Part shown: positions 1 to 6,771 of the stretch, one piece after another | Numbering within the stretch: position 1 is the stretch's first letter | How the letters are laid out: each line of letters begins with the position of its first letter | Notes under the pieces: generated by a model | The model's input: only the letters and a program-made list of their open reading frames with translations | What the model was told of the DNA's origin: nothing | Databases searched by the model: none | Position numbers and translations under genes: made by a program | Assembly (NCBI GenBank): GCA_903930035.1 | Contig: CAIYXG010000059.1 | Span: 1-12,894, forward strand | Length of the DNA stretch: 12,894 nucleotides | Source: an uncultured Actinomycetes bacterium | GTDB taxonomy: Bacteria; Actinomycetota; Acidimicrobiia; Acidimicrobiales; Microtrichaceae | Direction: 5' to 3'

Positions 1-18
1 AGGATCGGGACCCGGAGT

Positions 19-38
19 TCCGCTGAGCCTTCAGCGGA
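19..38. other. 8-bp hairpin just upstream of tRNA-Lys
   Basis: TCCGCTGA and TCAGCGGA form a perfect 8-bp stem around a GCCT tetraloop. The stem ends 6 bp before the tRNA. No T-run follows on either strand. It could terminate something left of the window or be a tRNA processing or leader structure; the sequence does not decide. Confidence 0.4.
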
Positions 39-44
39 CCTCCC

Positions 45-117
45 GGGCCTCTAGCTCAGCTGGTAGAGCAGTGGACTTTTAATCCATCGGTCGTGGGTTC
101 GAGCCCCACGGGGCCCA
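45..117 (+). tRNA. tRNA-Lys (UUU anticodon)
   Basis: A complete cloverleaf can be drawn. The acceptor arms are 45-51 and 110-116 (GGGCCTC with GGGGCCC, one U-G pair). The D-arm is GCTC/GAGC, the anticodon stem GTGGA/TCCAT encloses loop CTTTTAA, and the T-arm GTGGG/CCCAC encloses TTCGAGC. The anticodon is TTT at 78-80, so the tRNA reads AAA/AAG lysine codons. The discriminator base is A117. The CCA tail is not encoded and must be added enzymatically, as is common in actinobacteria. It stands alone in the window; the gene to its right converges on it. Confidence 0.96.
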
Positions 118-119
118 CT

Positions 120-140
120 CCACGGACCGGCCGCCCGTGG
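120..140 (+). terminator. possible hairpin terminator after tRNA-Lys
   Basis: CCACGG (120-125) pairs with CCGTGG (135-140) around a 9-nt GC-rich loop, starting 3 bp after the tRNA. There is no T-tract, so this is only a candidate U-less terminator. It could serve the tRNA and the converging minus-strand gene ending at 147. Confidence 0.3.
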
Positions 141-146
141 CGCGTC

Positions 147-812
147 CTAGCCCTCGGACGGCGGCACCGGCGGGGCGGCAGGGTCCTCGTAGAGGTCGTC
201 GCTGTGGCCGGTGACGAGCGGCTCGCCGGTCGGCCGGTAAGTGCACACGAGCACGCCGGTGCTGGCGACCTGCACGTCGACCAGCTCGAGGGCCCGTCCG
301 ACCCCGTCGTCGGTGAAGATCCGCTTGCCGCCGCCGAGCAGCACGGGCTGGACCATCACGTTGAGCTCGTCGACGAGGTCGGCTGCCAGCAGCGCCCGGA
401 CCAGCGTCGGGCTCCCGAAGATGCCCAGGTCGCCGCCGTCCTTGGCACGCAGGCCGGCCACCGTGTCGATCGCCTCGGCGACCGGGACCACGTGCGAGTT
501 CGGCCAGGTGATGTCGTCCTGGGAGAGCGTGTCGGTGACGACGTACTTGTCGACGGCGTTCATCTGGTCGGCGAAGGGGTCGCCCGCCCGCTCCGGCCAT
601 GCCTCGGCCATGACCGTGAAGGTCCGGCGGCCGAAGAGCAGCGCCTCGACCGTCGAGAACTTGGCGTCGACGGCGCCGCCCATGACCTCGGGGTCGAAGT
701 ACGGCACGGACCAGCCGCCGTGGGCAAACCCGCCGTCGGTGTCCTCCTCGGGACCGCCGGGGGCCTGCACGACCCCGTCCAGACTCATGAACTCGCTCAC
801 GACCACACGCAT
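147..812 (-). CDS. RibD C-terminal/dihydrofolate reductase-like family protein
   Basis: This 221-residue protein matches the stand-alone RibD_C/DHFR-like reductases (YyaP/YwjB type), which are predicted NAD(P)H-dependent reductases of unknown substrate. Visible family landmarks are the N-terminal beta strand MRVVVSEFMSLDGVVQAPGG, a GGFAHGGW segment near residue 27, LLFGRRTF at 58-65, GDLGIFGSPTLVRALL at 127-142 and the PVLLGGGKRIF loop at 156-166. The C-terminal tail from about 196 is acidic and proline-rich. The frame stays open upstream to 1013, but homology starts exactly at the ATG ending at 812. There is no Shine-Dalgarno; a TACAGT box sits six bases before the ATG, so a leaderless mRNA is likely. 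The gene is divergent from the lipoprotein hydrolase, 40 bp apart. The family call is solid; the physiological role is unknown. Confidence 0.88.
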   Translation of the reverse strand: MRVVVSEFMSLDGVVQAPGGPEEDTDGGFAHGGWSVPYFDPEVMGGAVDAKFSTVEALLFGRRTFTVMAEAWPERAGDPFADQMNAVDKYVVTDTLSQDDITWPNSHVVPVAEAIDTVAGLRAKDGGDLGIFGSPTLVRALLAADLVDELNVMVQPVLLGGGKRIFTDDGVGRALELVDVQVASTGVLVCTYRPTGEPLVTGHSDDLYEDPAAPPVPPSEG

Positions 813-818
813 GGCGCC

Positions 819-824
819 ACTGTA
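819..824 (-). promoter_or_regulatory. -10 box of a leaderless promoter for the RibD/DHFR-like gene
   Basis: Read on the minus strand, TACAGT is followed by six bases (GGCGCC) and then the ATG. Transcription would therefore start at or next to the start codon. The same geometry recurs at three other genes in this window. No convincing -35 is visible. Confidence 0.5.
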
Positions 825-840
825 GAAGGCCGCGTTGCGG

Positions 841-846
841 CAGACT
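841..846 (+). promoter_or_regulatory. weak -10-like box upstream of the lipoprotein hydrolase
   Basis: CAGACT lies exactly six bases before the ATG at 853. It keeps the conserved A2 and T6 of the -10 hexamer but has C at position 1. This may be another leaderless start. No -35 and no Shine-Dalgarno are apparent. Confidence 0.25.
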
Positions 847-852
847 TCCGTC

Positions 853-2028
853 ATGCGACTCCACTCCCGCTCCACGCGCCGCGTCCTCGGGGCGCTCGCC
901 ACCGCGACCCTCCTCGCCGTCACGGCCTGCTCGTCGGGGGCCGACTCGACGACCACCACGGCCAAGGCGACCACCACGACGGTGGGCACCCCCGACGAGG
1001 CGGTGTTCGCCACCGCCGGGCCCTACGACGTCGGCATCACGGAGCTCGACCTGCCCGACCGCAAGGTGTCGGTCTTCTACCCCGCGCCAAAGGGCAGTTC
1101 GAAGGGCCAGCAGCCGGCGACCTACTCCCAGCTCGACGCGCTCCCTGCGTCGCTCGCCGAGGCCGCGCCCAAGCTCCTGCCGCCGGGGACCGACCTGACC
1201 TTCGTGATGCCCACGACGTTCGACGGGCTGCCGGCCGCCAAGGGCCCGTTCCCGCTGGTGGTGTTCTCCCACGGGTTCGGGTCCTTCCGGCTCGACGCGT
1301 CGTCGGTCGTCTCCGGCATCGCCTCGTGGGGCTTCGTGGTGGCCTCGCCCGAGCACATCGAGCGCGACCGCGCCGCGCTGGTGACCGGGAAGGTCGGTGG
1401 CAGCGTGAGCGAGCTCACCACCACCGACGTCAAGGTCATCACCGACACCATCGCGCTCGTGGGTGCGGCCGACGGCGTGCTGAAGGGGCTGGCCGACACC
1501 GACAAGGTGGGTGTCGTGGGCCACTCGGCGGGCGGCCGGGCGGCGCTCTCGGCGCTGTCGGAGGACCAGGTCGACGTGGCCGTGGGCTGGGCCCCGGCGG
1601 GCCGCTGGGACCAGCCGGCCCCCAAGAAGCCGTCGATGGTCCTGGCCGCCAAGGTCGACGTCCTCGTCCCCCTCGAGGAGGTCCAGACCACCTTCGACGG
1701 TCTGGCCCGTCCCAAGCGGCTCGTGGTGGTCGAGAAGGAGGGCCACAACTCCTTCACCGACATCTGCAAGTCCGTCCAGAGCGGACAGGACCTGGTCGGG
1801 CTGGCCGAGAAGGCCGGCCTGAAGCTGCCGGCCAACCTGGCCGAGGGCGGCCGCGACGGCTGCCTGCCCGGCTCGCTCGACACGGCGACGGCCTGGGCCA
1901 TCACCCAGAACTTCACCGTCGGCCAGCTCCGCTACGGCCTGGGCATCGACCCGACGCCGGTCGGTCTGGGTCCCGACGTGGTCAAGGAGTTCCCGACCGC
2001 GACGATCGACTACACGGTCGACGAGTAG
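853..2028 (+). CDS. alpha/beta hydrolase lipoprotein
   Basis: This 391-residue exported serine hydrolase has a lipoprotein signal peptide: an Arg-rich n-region (residues 4-10), a hydrophobic core and a V-T-A-C lipobox, with Cys26 as the lipidated residue. A Thr-rich linker (about 32-43) follows. The hydrolase domain shows the oxyanion segment FSHGFGSF (138-145), the nucleophile elbow GHSAGG with Ser225, a probable catalytic acid Asp269 in AAKVDVLVP, and catalytic His298 in EKEGHNSF. Cys305 and Cys337 could form a disulfide outside the membrane. The fold resembles the PAF-acetylhydrolase/dienelactone hydrolase/polyesterase group; the substrate is probably an ester but cannot be named. I chose the ATG at 853 because it gives a compact signal peptide; an in-frame TTG at 835 would add six residues. 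It converges with the surface-protein gene, 18 bp apart. Confidence 0.9.
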   Translation: MRLHSRSTRRVLGALATATLLAVTACSSGADSTTTTAKATTTTVGTPDEAVFATAGPYDVGITELDLPDRKVSVFYPAPKGSSKGQQPATYSQLDALPASLAEAAPKLLPPGTDLTFVMPTTFDGLPAAKGPFPLVVFSHGFGSFRLDASSVVSGIASWGFVVASPEHIERDRAALVTGKVGGSVSELTTTDVKVITDTIALVGAADGVLKGLADTDKVGVVGHSAGGRAALSALSEDQVDVAVGWAPAGRWDQPAPKKPSMVLAAKVDVLVPLEEVQTTFDGLARPKRLVVVEKEGHNSFTDICKSVQSGQDLVGLAEKAGLKLPANLAEGGRDGCLPGSLDTATAWAITQNFTVGQLRYGLGIDPTPVGLGPDVVKEFPTATIDYTVDE

Positions 2029-2046
2029 CGGCGTCCCGCCGGCCCG

Positions 2047-3213
2047 TCACCCGTCGAGCCGGCGGCCCCGGACCCCGAGGAGCAGGAGCCCGCCGAGCAC
2101 CAGCGCCAGGGCCCCGGCGGCCAGGGCACCGCTGCGGGTCCCGGTCTGGGCAAGGTCGGTGCCTGCGCCGCGCACGGCGGTGATGCCGAGCACCTTGCTC
2201 TCCGGCTCGGTCCGCACCGTCGTGGTGGTGGGCTCCACCACCGTCGTCGCGCCGAGCACCGACGGCGGCGGGCCCTCCGTCGTCGTGGTCGTGGGCTGCA
2301 CGATGGTCGTCGAGCCCAGGACGGTGACCGGGGGCTCGGTCGTCGTCGGCGCCGTGGTCGTCGGCCCCGTCGTGGTGGTCGTCACGAACACCGTCGTCGG
2401 GACCACCGTGGTGGTGGGTGCCGTGGTGGTGGTCGTGGTGGTGGTGGTCGTGGTGGAGGTGGTCGCCTCCGTCGTCGTGGTGGTCGGCTCCGTGGTGGAG
2501 GTGGTCGGTGCCGTGGTCGTCGTGGCGACCGTGCCCGGGCAGACGTGGCTCAGCACGAACTTGGTGGGGGTCGCGCCGGAGTAGGTGGCGCTCGACCCGG
2601 CGGTCTGCAGGTCGGTGAGCGCATGGCCCGGCGGGACGGCCACGAAGACGTTGTCGGTCTGGCCGCCGTTCGGGACGATCTGCGCGCCCGAGAAGGTGGT
2701 CGCGGTGCCGTTGAGGTTCAGCGTGATCGAGGTGAACGCGGACGACCCGTTGTTCGGGGTGAGCACGAAGTGCCAGTAGGCGCCGCCGTCGGAGGGGCAG
2801 CCGCCCTCGCTCCCGGCGCTCGCGTTGTGGAGGGGGACCGGGCTGCCGGCGGCCGTGGTGGTCGGCGACTCGGGGGTGGCGACGGTGCTCCCGGTGGTGG
2901 AGGGCGCCGCCGTGGTGGTCGTCGTGGTCGCCCCCGACTGGCACGGACCCTCGTAGTCGTCCGGGTGGACGGCGTGGCCCTCCCAGTCCTCGACGTCCAC
3001 CCGGAGCTCCTGGGGATGTTCCGGGTCGTCCGGCGGCACGTGGCAGATGACGACCTTGTGGCCGGACCCTCCGTTGCTGGCCCCGGCGGTCGCGGGCAGG
3101 CCCGCCACGAGCCAGAGCAGGCCGACGGCCGCCACTCCCACGGAGACTGCGGCGCGGACCGTGCTGGCGGCCCGCTGGGACTCGGGCGTCCTGGTTCGAT
3201 CACTCTTCGTCAC
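2047..3213 (-). CDS. secreted Thr-rich surface protein with LAQTG sortase anchor
   Basis: This 388-residue protein is built as a surface protein. It has a basic N-terminus and a signal peptide (about 20-45, ending in ATAGA). A Cys/His-rich segment (51-91) opens with KVVICHVPPDD and ends DYEGPC, with Cys57, His58, His80, His83 and Cys91. A Thr linker leads to a beta-rich domain (about 138-226, starting AYWHFVLTP, containing FVAVPPGHALTDLQTAGSS, with Cys139 and Cys225). A long Thr stalk (about 228-335) follows. Its end carries three VLG-containing repeats, then LAQTG (354-358), a transmembrane helix (362-380) and a VRGRR tail. LAQTG fits the LAxTG signal of class E sortases, so covalent wall attachment is likely. 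The start is GTG, preceded by a good GGGAGAGGA Shine-Dalgarno (3220-3228). The ligand or partner is unknown. No sortase gene lies in the window. Confidence 0.85.
   Translation of the reverse strand: MTKSDRTRTPESQRAASTVRAAVSVGVAAVGLLWLVAGLPATAGASNGGSGHKVVICHVPPDDPEHPQELRVDVEDWEGHAVHPDDYEGPCQSGATTTTTTAAPSTTGSTVATPESPTTTAAGSPVPLHNASAGSEGGCPSDGGAYWHFVLTPNNGSSAFTSITLNLNGTATTFSGAQIVPNGGQTDNVFVAVPPGHALTDLQTAGSSATYSGATPTKFVLSHVCPGTVATTTTAPTTSTTEPTTTTTEATTSTTTTTTTTTTTAPTTTVVPTTVFVTTTTTGPTTTAPTTTEPPVTVLGSTTIVQPTTTTTEGPPPSVLGATTVVEPTTTTVRTEPESKVLGITAVRGAGTDLAQTGTRSGALAAGALALVLGGLLLLGVRGRRLDG
2146..2322 (-). repeat. three degenerate 21-22-residue VLG repeats in the surface protein
   Basis: V-L-G recurs at residues 298, 319 and 341 of the surface protein. 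The first two copies continue G-x-T-T-[IV]-V-x-P-T-T-T-T, and the third runs into the LAQTG anchor. This is a coding repeat next to the wall-anchor signal; it may be a spacer through the cell wall. Confidence 0.6.
2206..2526 (-). repeat. low-complexity ACC/ACG (threonine) tract
   Basis: About 320 bp consist mostly of threonine codons, seen on the plus strand as GGTGGTCGT triplets. They include 12 consecutive Thr at residues 253-264. Such triplet tracts can change length by slippage while staying in frame. The tract forms the extended stalk of the surface protein and is a likely O-glycosylation target. Confidence 0.75.
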
Positions 3214-3240
3214 TGTGTGTCCTCTCCCGTCGACGGCCGA

Positions 3241-3295
3241 TGACCATCAAGGCTGCATCAAGTGACTCTGAGTATTACATCAAGTATTTGTCAAC
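3241..3295 (-). promoter_or_regulatory. 11-bp-phased CTTGATG direct-repeat operator/promoter of the surface protein gene
   Basis: Read on the minus strand, this AT-richer island divides into five 11-bp units: GTTGACAAATA, CTTGATGTAAT, ACTCAGAGTCA, CTTGATGCAGC and CTTGATGGTCA. Three share CTTGATG exactly, a fourth shares TTGA, and the middle one is degenerate. Seven conserved plus four variable bases at helical pitch is the layout used by OmpR/PhoB-type response regulators such as actinobacterial PhoP. TTGACA (3289-3294) could be a -35, with CAGAGT 18 bp downstream as a poor -10. The last unit ends 27 bp before the GTG. The binding protein is unknown. Confidence 0.6.
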
Positions 3296-3350
3296 GTCGA
3301 CCGATATCTCCACGTTGTCCCCGATGGTCCCCCCGGACCCGGCCGTCCGC

Positions 3351-4439
3351 TCATGGCCGGGCGGGCAGCGTGCCGTCGAGGACCTGGTCGAAGAGGTCCT
3401 CCCAGGCCCGCACGGCGACGGCCGCGTCGAACCGCTCGAGGCCGACCTCTCGGGCGGCCCGGCCCATCCGGTCCCGCAGCGCCGGGTCCTCGGCCAGCCG
3501 ACGGACGGCGGCCACCATGGCGTCCACGTCCTCGACCGGCACGACGAACCCCGTCTCGCCGTCCTCGACCGCCTCCCGGACCGACCCGACCTCGGTGGCC
3601 ACCACCGGCAGGCCCGCCTGCATGGCCTCCATCACCGTGATCGGGAACCCCTCGAGCCGGGACGGCAGCAGGTAGACGTCGAACGTGCCGAGCACGTGGC
3701 GGGCGCGGTCGTCCCACCCGCGCAGCTCCACCCGGTCGCCCACGCCGAGCTCGTCGACGAGCGCCTCGAGCCGGGGCCGCTCGTCACCGTCCCCGACCAC
3801 CACGAGCCGGTAGCCCTCGCCCAGCGCCGCCACCACGCGGACGGCCAGGTCGATGCCCTTCACCGGGTCGTGCCGGCTCAGCATGCCGACGGTGAAGTCG
3901 TCGGTGGTCTGCGGCGGCGGGTCCAGGTCGACCCGCGCGACCCCTGTGTAGATGACCGACAACGACCCCTCCGGCAGGTCGCCCAGCCCCTCGATGATGC
4001 TGGCGGCGCGCCGGCCGACGGTGACGTGGGCGGCCAGGTGCCGGGAGGTCCAGCGCTTCAGCCGCGCCGAGAGGCCCGACCACGTCCCCACCGGCGAGTT
4101 CTCCATGGCGACGAGCGGCAGGCCCGGGACGGTCAGGGCCGCCGCCAGCACCCACTGGCAGGACGACATGGTGGACAGGTTGAAGAACACGACGTCCGGG
4201 CGGGCCGCGACGATGGCCGCCCGGTGGCGGAGCATGCCGCGCACGTCGGTGCGGTCCCGGACCTCGGGCAGCACGACCGTCCGGGTCCCCGGACGGCGCG
4301 ACGCCAGCCACTCCACGACGTCGGGGGTGCACCCGAGCACGGTGACCTCGATGTCGTCGCGGAAGCCCTCCAGGAAGGTGCCCAGGACAGACTCGGCGCC
4401 CCCACGGGCGCCGGCGTCGGTGACGACCAGCAGCCGCAT
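3351..4439 (-). CDS. GT4-family glycosyltransferase
   Basis: This 362-residue GT-B fold enzyme transfers a sugar from a nucleotide-sugar donor, probably to a lipid or surface glycan. The N-terminal Rossmann half starts MRLLVVTDAGARGGAESVLG, with the RGGAE acceptor-side loop near residue 12. The C-terminal donor half shows TVGMLSRHDPVKGIDLAV (183-200), VVVGDGDERP (213-222), the family's EX7E motif (Glu263 and Glu271) in LEGFPITVMEAM, and GLPVVATEVGSVREAV. The length is typical. An open frame runs upstream to 4658, but the fold begins at the ATG ending at 4439. It lies 28 bp downstream of the nitroreductase on the same strand and is probably co-transcribed. The Shine-Dalgarno is weak. Donor and acceptor cannot be told from sequence. 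Confidence 0.92.
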   Translation of the reverse strand: MRLLVVTDAGARGGAESVLGTFLEGFRDDIEVTVLGCTPDVVEWLASRRPGTRTVVLPEVRDRTDVRGMLRHRAAIVAARPDVVFFNLSTMSSCQWVLAAALTVPGLPLVAMENSPVGTWSGLSARLKRWTSRHLAAHVTVGRRAASIIEGLGDLPEGSLSVIYTGVARVDLDPPPQTTDDFTVGMLSRHDPVKGIDLAVRVVAALGEGYRLVVVGDGDERPRLEALVDELGVGDRVELRGWDDRARHVLGTFDVYLLPSRLEGFPITVMEAMQAGLPVVATEVGSVREAVEDGETGFVVPVEDVDAMVAAVRRLAEDPALRDRMGRAAREVGLERFDAAVAVRAWEDLFDQVLDGTLPARP

Positions 4440-4467
4440 GCTCAGGCCGCCCCGGCGGGTCCGGGCG

Positions 4468-5166
4468 TCACTTCCACGGCTGGGACCCCCAGGTGTCCTT
4501 GTGCACGACGTCGCCGACCGGACGGCGCGTGGTCGGGCCGTAGCGGCCGCGCGGCCAGCCCAGCGGCACGATGCACGCCGGCTGCACCGAGACCGGCAGG
4601 CCCAGGACCTTGCGGGCCGAGATGGTCGACCACAGCGGCAGCGTGATGAGCGACGCACCGAGGCCGAAGGACCGCGCCGCGAGCAGCAGGTTCTGCACGC
4701 TGGGGTAGATGGACCCGTAGTAGCTGCTGTGCGCCATGGGCGGCACCGGCAGGAACGGCACGCGCGAGCCGCGCAGGCACGGCACCACCAGGACCGGGAT
4801 CTCCTCGAAGTGGTCGACCTGCCACTGCACGGCGTCCAGGATCTTGTTCATCGACCCGTCGCCCTTGGTGATGCGCCGTCCGATACCGCCGTAGATGCGC
4901 CACGCCTGGCGGTAGCGCCGGGCCAGCGCCGCCTTCTTGACCCGGTCGGTCACCACGACGAACTCCCAGTTCTGGCCGTTGGACCCGGTCGGGGCCTTGA
5001 GCGCCAGCTCGATGCACCGCAGGACCAGGTCCTCGTCGACCGGGTCGGGCAGCACCTTGCGCACCGCCCGCTGGGTCTCCATCGCCTCGACGAGCGGCAT
5101 GGTCAGCCGCTCCTCGTTGGCGGCCAGTGTGCGGTCGCCCTCGGGGGCCCGTTCGTTCATGGTCAT
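4468..5166 (-). CDS. nitroreductase family protein (FMN-dependent)
   Basis: This 232-residue flavin oxidoreductase is of the nitroreductase fold. Family features are TQRAVRKVLPDPVDEDLV (31-48, with Arg33 and Arg36 near the FMN phosphate), the LKAPTGSNGQNWEFVVV segment (56-72), the helix YPSVQNLLLAARSFGLGAS (154-172) and the C-terminal PLGWPRGRYGPTTRRPV (201-217). Two starts compete. The ATG ending at 5166 has TAGCAT six bases upstream and no Shine-Dalgarno, matching the leaderless pattern of this window. An ATG ending at 5100 (210 residues) has GAGGAG nine bases upstream and starts closer to where homology begins. I list the longer form; both may be used. It is first in a unit with the glycosyltransferase and divergent from the metallophosphoesterase. 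The substrate is unknown. Confidence 0.9.
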   Translation of the reverse strand: MTMNERAPEGDRTLAANEERLTMPLVEAMETQRAVRKVLPDPVDEDLVLRCIELALKAPTGSNGQNWEFVVVTDRVKKAALARRYRQAWRIYGGIGRRITKGDGSMNKILDAVQWQVDHFEEIPVLVVPCLRGSRVPFLPVPPMAHSSYYGSIYPSVQNLLLAARSFGLGASLITLPLWSTISARKVLGLPVSVQPACIVPLGWPRGRYGPTTRRPVGDVVHKDTWGSQPWK

Positions 5167-5172
5167 GGGGCG

Positions 5173-5178
5173 ATGCTA
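5173..5178 (-). promoter_or_regulatory. -10 box of a leaderless promoter for the nitroreductase gene
   Basis: Minus-strand TAGCAT is followed by six bases (CGCCCC) and the ATG ending at 5166. This is the same spacing as at dut, orn and the RibD/DHFR-like gene. It supports 5166 as a real start. Confidence 0.5.
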
Positions 5179-5264
5179 CGGCCCGGCCGGACGGCGCACG
5201 GGCCCGTCGGCAAAGGTGGCAGATCCGGGGCACCGTGCCATCCTTGTGCGGTGCGAGGGCCCCG

Positions 5265-6680
5265 ATGACTGACACCGGACGACCGGCAGGACGGGCCGTC
5301 GCGCGGGCCGCCGACCTGGCCGACGCCGTCGTCGACGGGGTGACCGGGTCGGCGTGGGGCACGGCGCTCAGCCGGCTCGGGCAGTGGGCCGACGAGCTGG
5401 ACCACGTGCGGTCCCTGCCGGCCGCCGGGCCGCACGGTCCCTCGCCCCTCGACGACGGGCCGGGCCCGGCCGCCTCCGGCTGGGCGCTCGTGAAGGCCGC
5501 CGCCACCATGGTGACCGCCCCCGTGGCGCTCCCCGTGCTGGCGGTCGGCGCCCGCATGACGACCGCCGCGTGCCGGAACCGCATCGCCGACTACCCGGCC
5601 CACCTGCGGGCCGTGGCCGAGGGCCGGGCGCCGCTCCTGCCGTCGCCGCGCAACCTCCGGGTCCCCGCCGACCGCCGGTACGTCATCACCTCCGACCTCC
5701 ACCGGTGCATCCCCGGCAAGCTCGACTGGCCCGACCGCCAGCAGACCAAGCGGCTCTACGCGTCGGTGCTCGAGCACTACGCGGCCGAGGGCTGGGACCT
5801 GGTCGAGAACGGCGACGTCGAGGACTTCTGGATGGTCGGCGGGTCCACGTGGGGCGCCGTGTACGACGCGGCCGGCCTGGCCGGGTCGGTGGCCGGACCG
5901 CTCGGCGTGAGCGCGCGTCGCGACGTGGTCCGCGAGCACCTCGACCGCATCGTCGACAACAACGCGGCGGTCTACGGGGTGCTGCGCGACGGCTTCTGCG
6001 CCGACGGCCGCTACCACCGCACCATGGGCAACCACGACGACGTCTACGGCGACCCCGTGGTCGCCGACCACCTGGCGTCGCACCTGCCCGGCACCGAGAT
6101 GGCCGACATGCTCATGCTCACGGCGCCCGGCTGCGGCGACGAGCACGGGATCGACGGCGTGGCGGCGTTCGTGGCCCACGGCCACCTGACCGACTCGTGG
6201 AACGGGCCCGGGTACGCGCGCCTGGGCCGCGCCGTGACCTGGCTGGCCACCGGCCTCGACGACCTCCCGGGGCTCCCGGCCGTCGACGGCCTGCCCGACG
6301 AGGAGTCGGTCGACCAGCTGCTCCGGCGCGGGGCACGGAACCGGCTCATCAGCGTCGACCCGAGGTTCGGCGGCAACCGGCGCGGCGACAGCCTGGACGA
6401 GGAGCGCCTCTTCCGGCGGCTGGCCGAGCACCGGCCCGAGGTCGAGTGGCCCTGGCTCGCCTTCGGCCACACGCACTTCCCCATGCTGTGGCCCCTGGAC
6501 CAGCACGGCGAGCGGGTCCGCTACGCCAACTCGGGCTGCGGGGTCCTGCGCGGCGCGTTCAGCGCGCTCGAGTGGGAGCCCGCCACCGAGGAGTTCCACC
6601 TGGTGGTCTGGGTCGACGAACGACGCGGCCCCCGCCGGGTCGAGCTGGTCCCCGACGGCCCCACGCTGCGGGCGGCCTGA
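5265..6680 (+). CDS. calcineurin-like metallophosphoesterase with N-terminal extension
   Basis: This 471-residue predicted dimetal phosphoesterase carries all core motifs in order: SDLH (Asp144, His146), NGDVEDFW (Asp184), GNHDD (Asn257, His258), HGH (305-307) and GHTH (401-404). About 135 residues precede the catalytic domain. These include an Ala-rich region and a hydrophobic stretch (about 73-98) that may sit on a membrane. Between GNHD and GHTH there is a long insert, including SDSWNGPGY-like and LDDLPGLPAV segments. The ATG at 5265 has GAGGG at 5255-5259. The frame is open from 5127, but the upstream part overlaps the divergent nitroreductase start and looks like its shadow. The substrate (phosphomonoester, nucleotide or lipid) is unknown. 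It converges on dut. Confidence 0.88.
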   Translation: MTDTGRPAGRAVARAADLADAVVDGVTGSAWGTALSRLGQWADELDHVRSLPAAGPHGPSPLDDGPGPAASGWALVKAAATMVTAPVALPVLAVGARMTTAACRNRIADYPAHLRAVAEGRAPLLPSPRNLRVPADRRYVITSDLHRCIPGKLDWPDRQQTKRLYASVLEHYAAEGWDLVENGDVEDFWMVGGSTWGAVYDAAGLAGSVAGPLGVSARRDVVREHLDRIVDNNAAVYGVLRDGFCADGRYHRTMGNHDDVYGDPVVADHLASHLPGTEMADMLMLTAPGCGDEHGIDGVAAFVAHGHLTDSWNGPGYARLGRAVTWLATGLDDLPGLPAVDGLPDEESVDQLLRRGARNRLISVDPRFGGNRRGDSLDEERLFRRLAEHRPEVEWPWLAFGHTHFPMLWPLDQHGERVRYANSGCGVLRGAFSALEWEPATEEFHLVVWVDERRGPRRVELVPDGPTLRAA

Positions 6681-6771
6681 GCGCTACCGGCCGGTGTGGC
6701 CGAACTCGCCTGACTCCCCTTGGCCACCCCGAGGACGGCAGGCGCTACCGGCCGGTGTGGCCAAACCCGCC
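6681..6771. repeat. direct duplication of the dut 3' end (30 bp, two mismatches)
   Basis: Bases 6681-6710 repeat 6742-6771 with 28 of 30 identities, offset by 61 bp. The right copy is the real dut end (GGFGHTGR and stop); the left copy would read GEFGHTGR and stop on the minus strand. Both contain the self-complementary core ACCGGCCGGT. They lie in and beside the 64-bp gap between the converging metallophosphoesterase and dut genes. Confidence 0.85.

Noticed and set aside
79..1746. Very long minus-strand open frame opposite the hydrolase, with a plus-strand counterpart to 2183
   Set aside because: Arg/Gly/His-rich translation without any motif; it is the antisense shadow of GC3-rich genes that have clear families.
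2206..2526. CRISPR or satellite array
   Set aside because: The repetition is codon-level (Thr triplets) inside an intact coding frame, with no spacers.
2545..3243. Plus-strand open frame opposite the surface protein
   Set aside because: The minus frame has a signal peptide, an LAQTG anchor and a strong Shine-Dalgarno; the plus frame is Gly/Arg-rich shadow.
3326..3339. GGTCC-CCCC-GGACC hairpin after the glycosyltransferase as a terminator
   Set aside because: Only 5 bp with no T-run; too weak to call in this GC-rich sequence.
5163..6599. 478-codon minus-strand frame opposite the metallophosphoesterase
   Set aside because: The opposite strand carries all five metallophosphoesterase motifs in order; this frame is a shadow.
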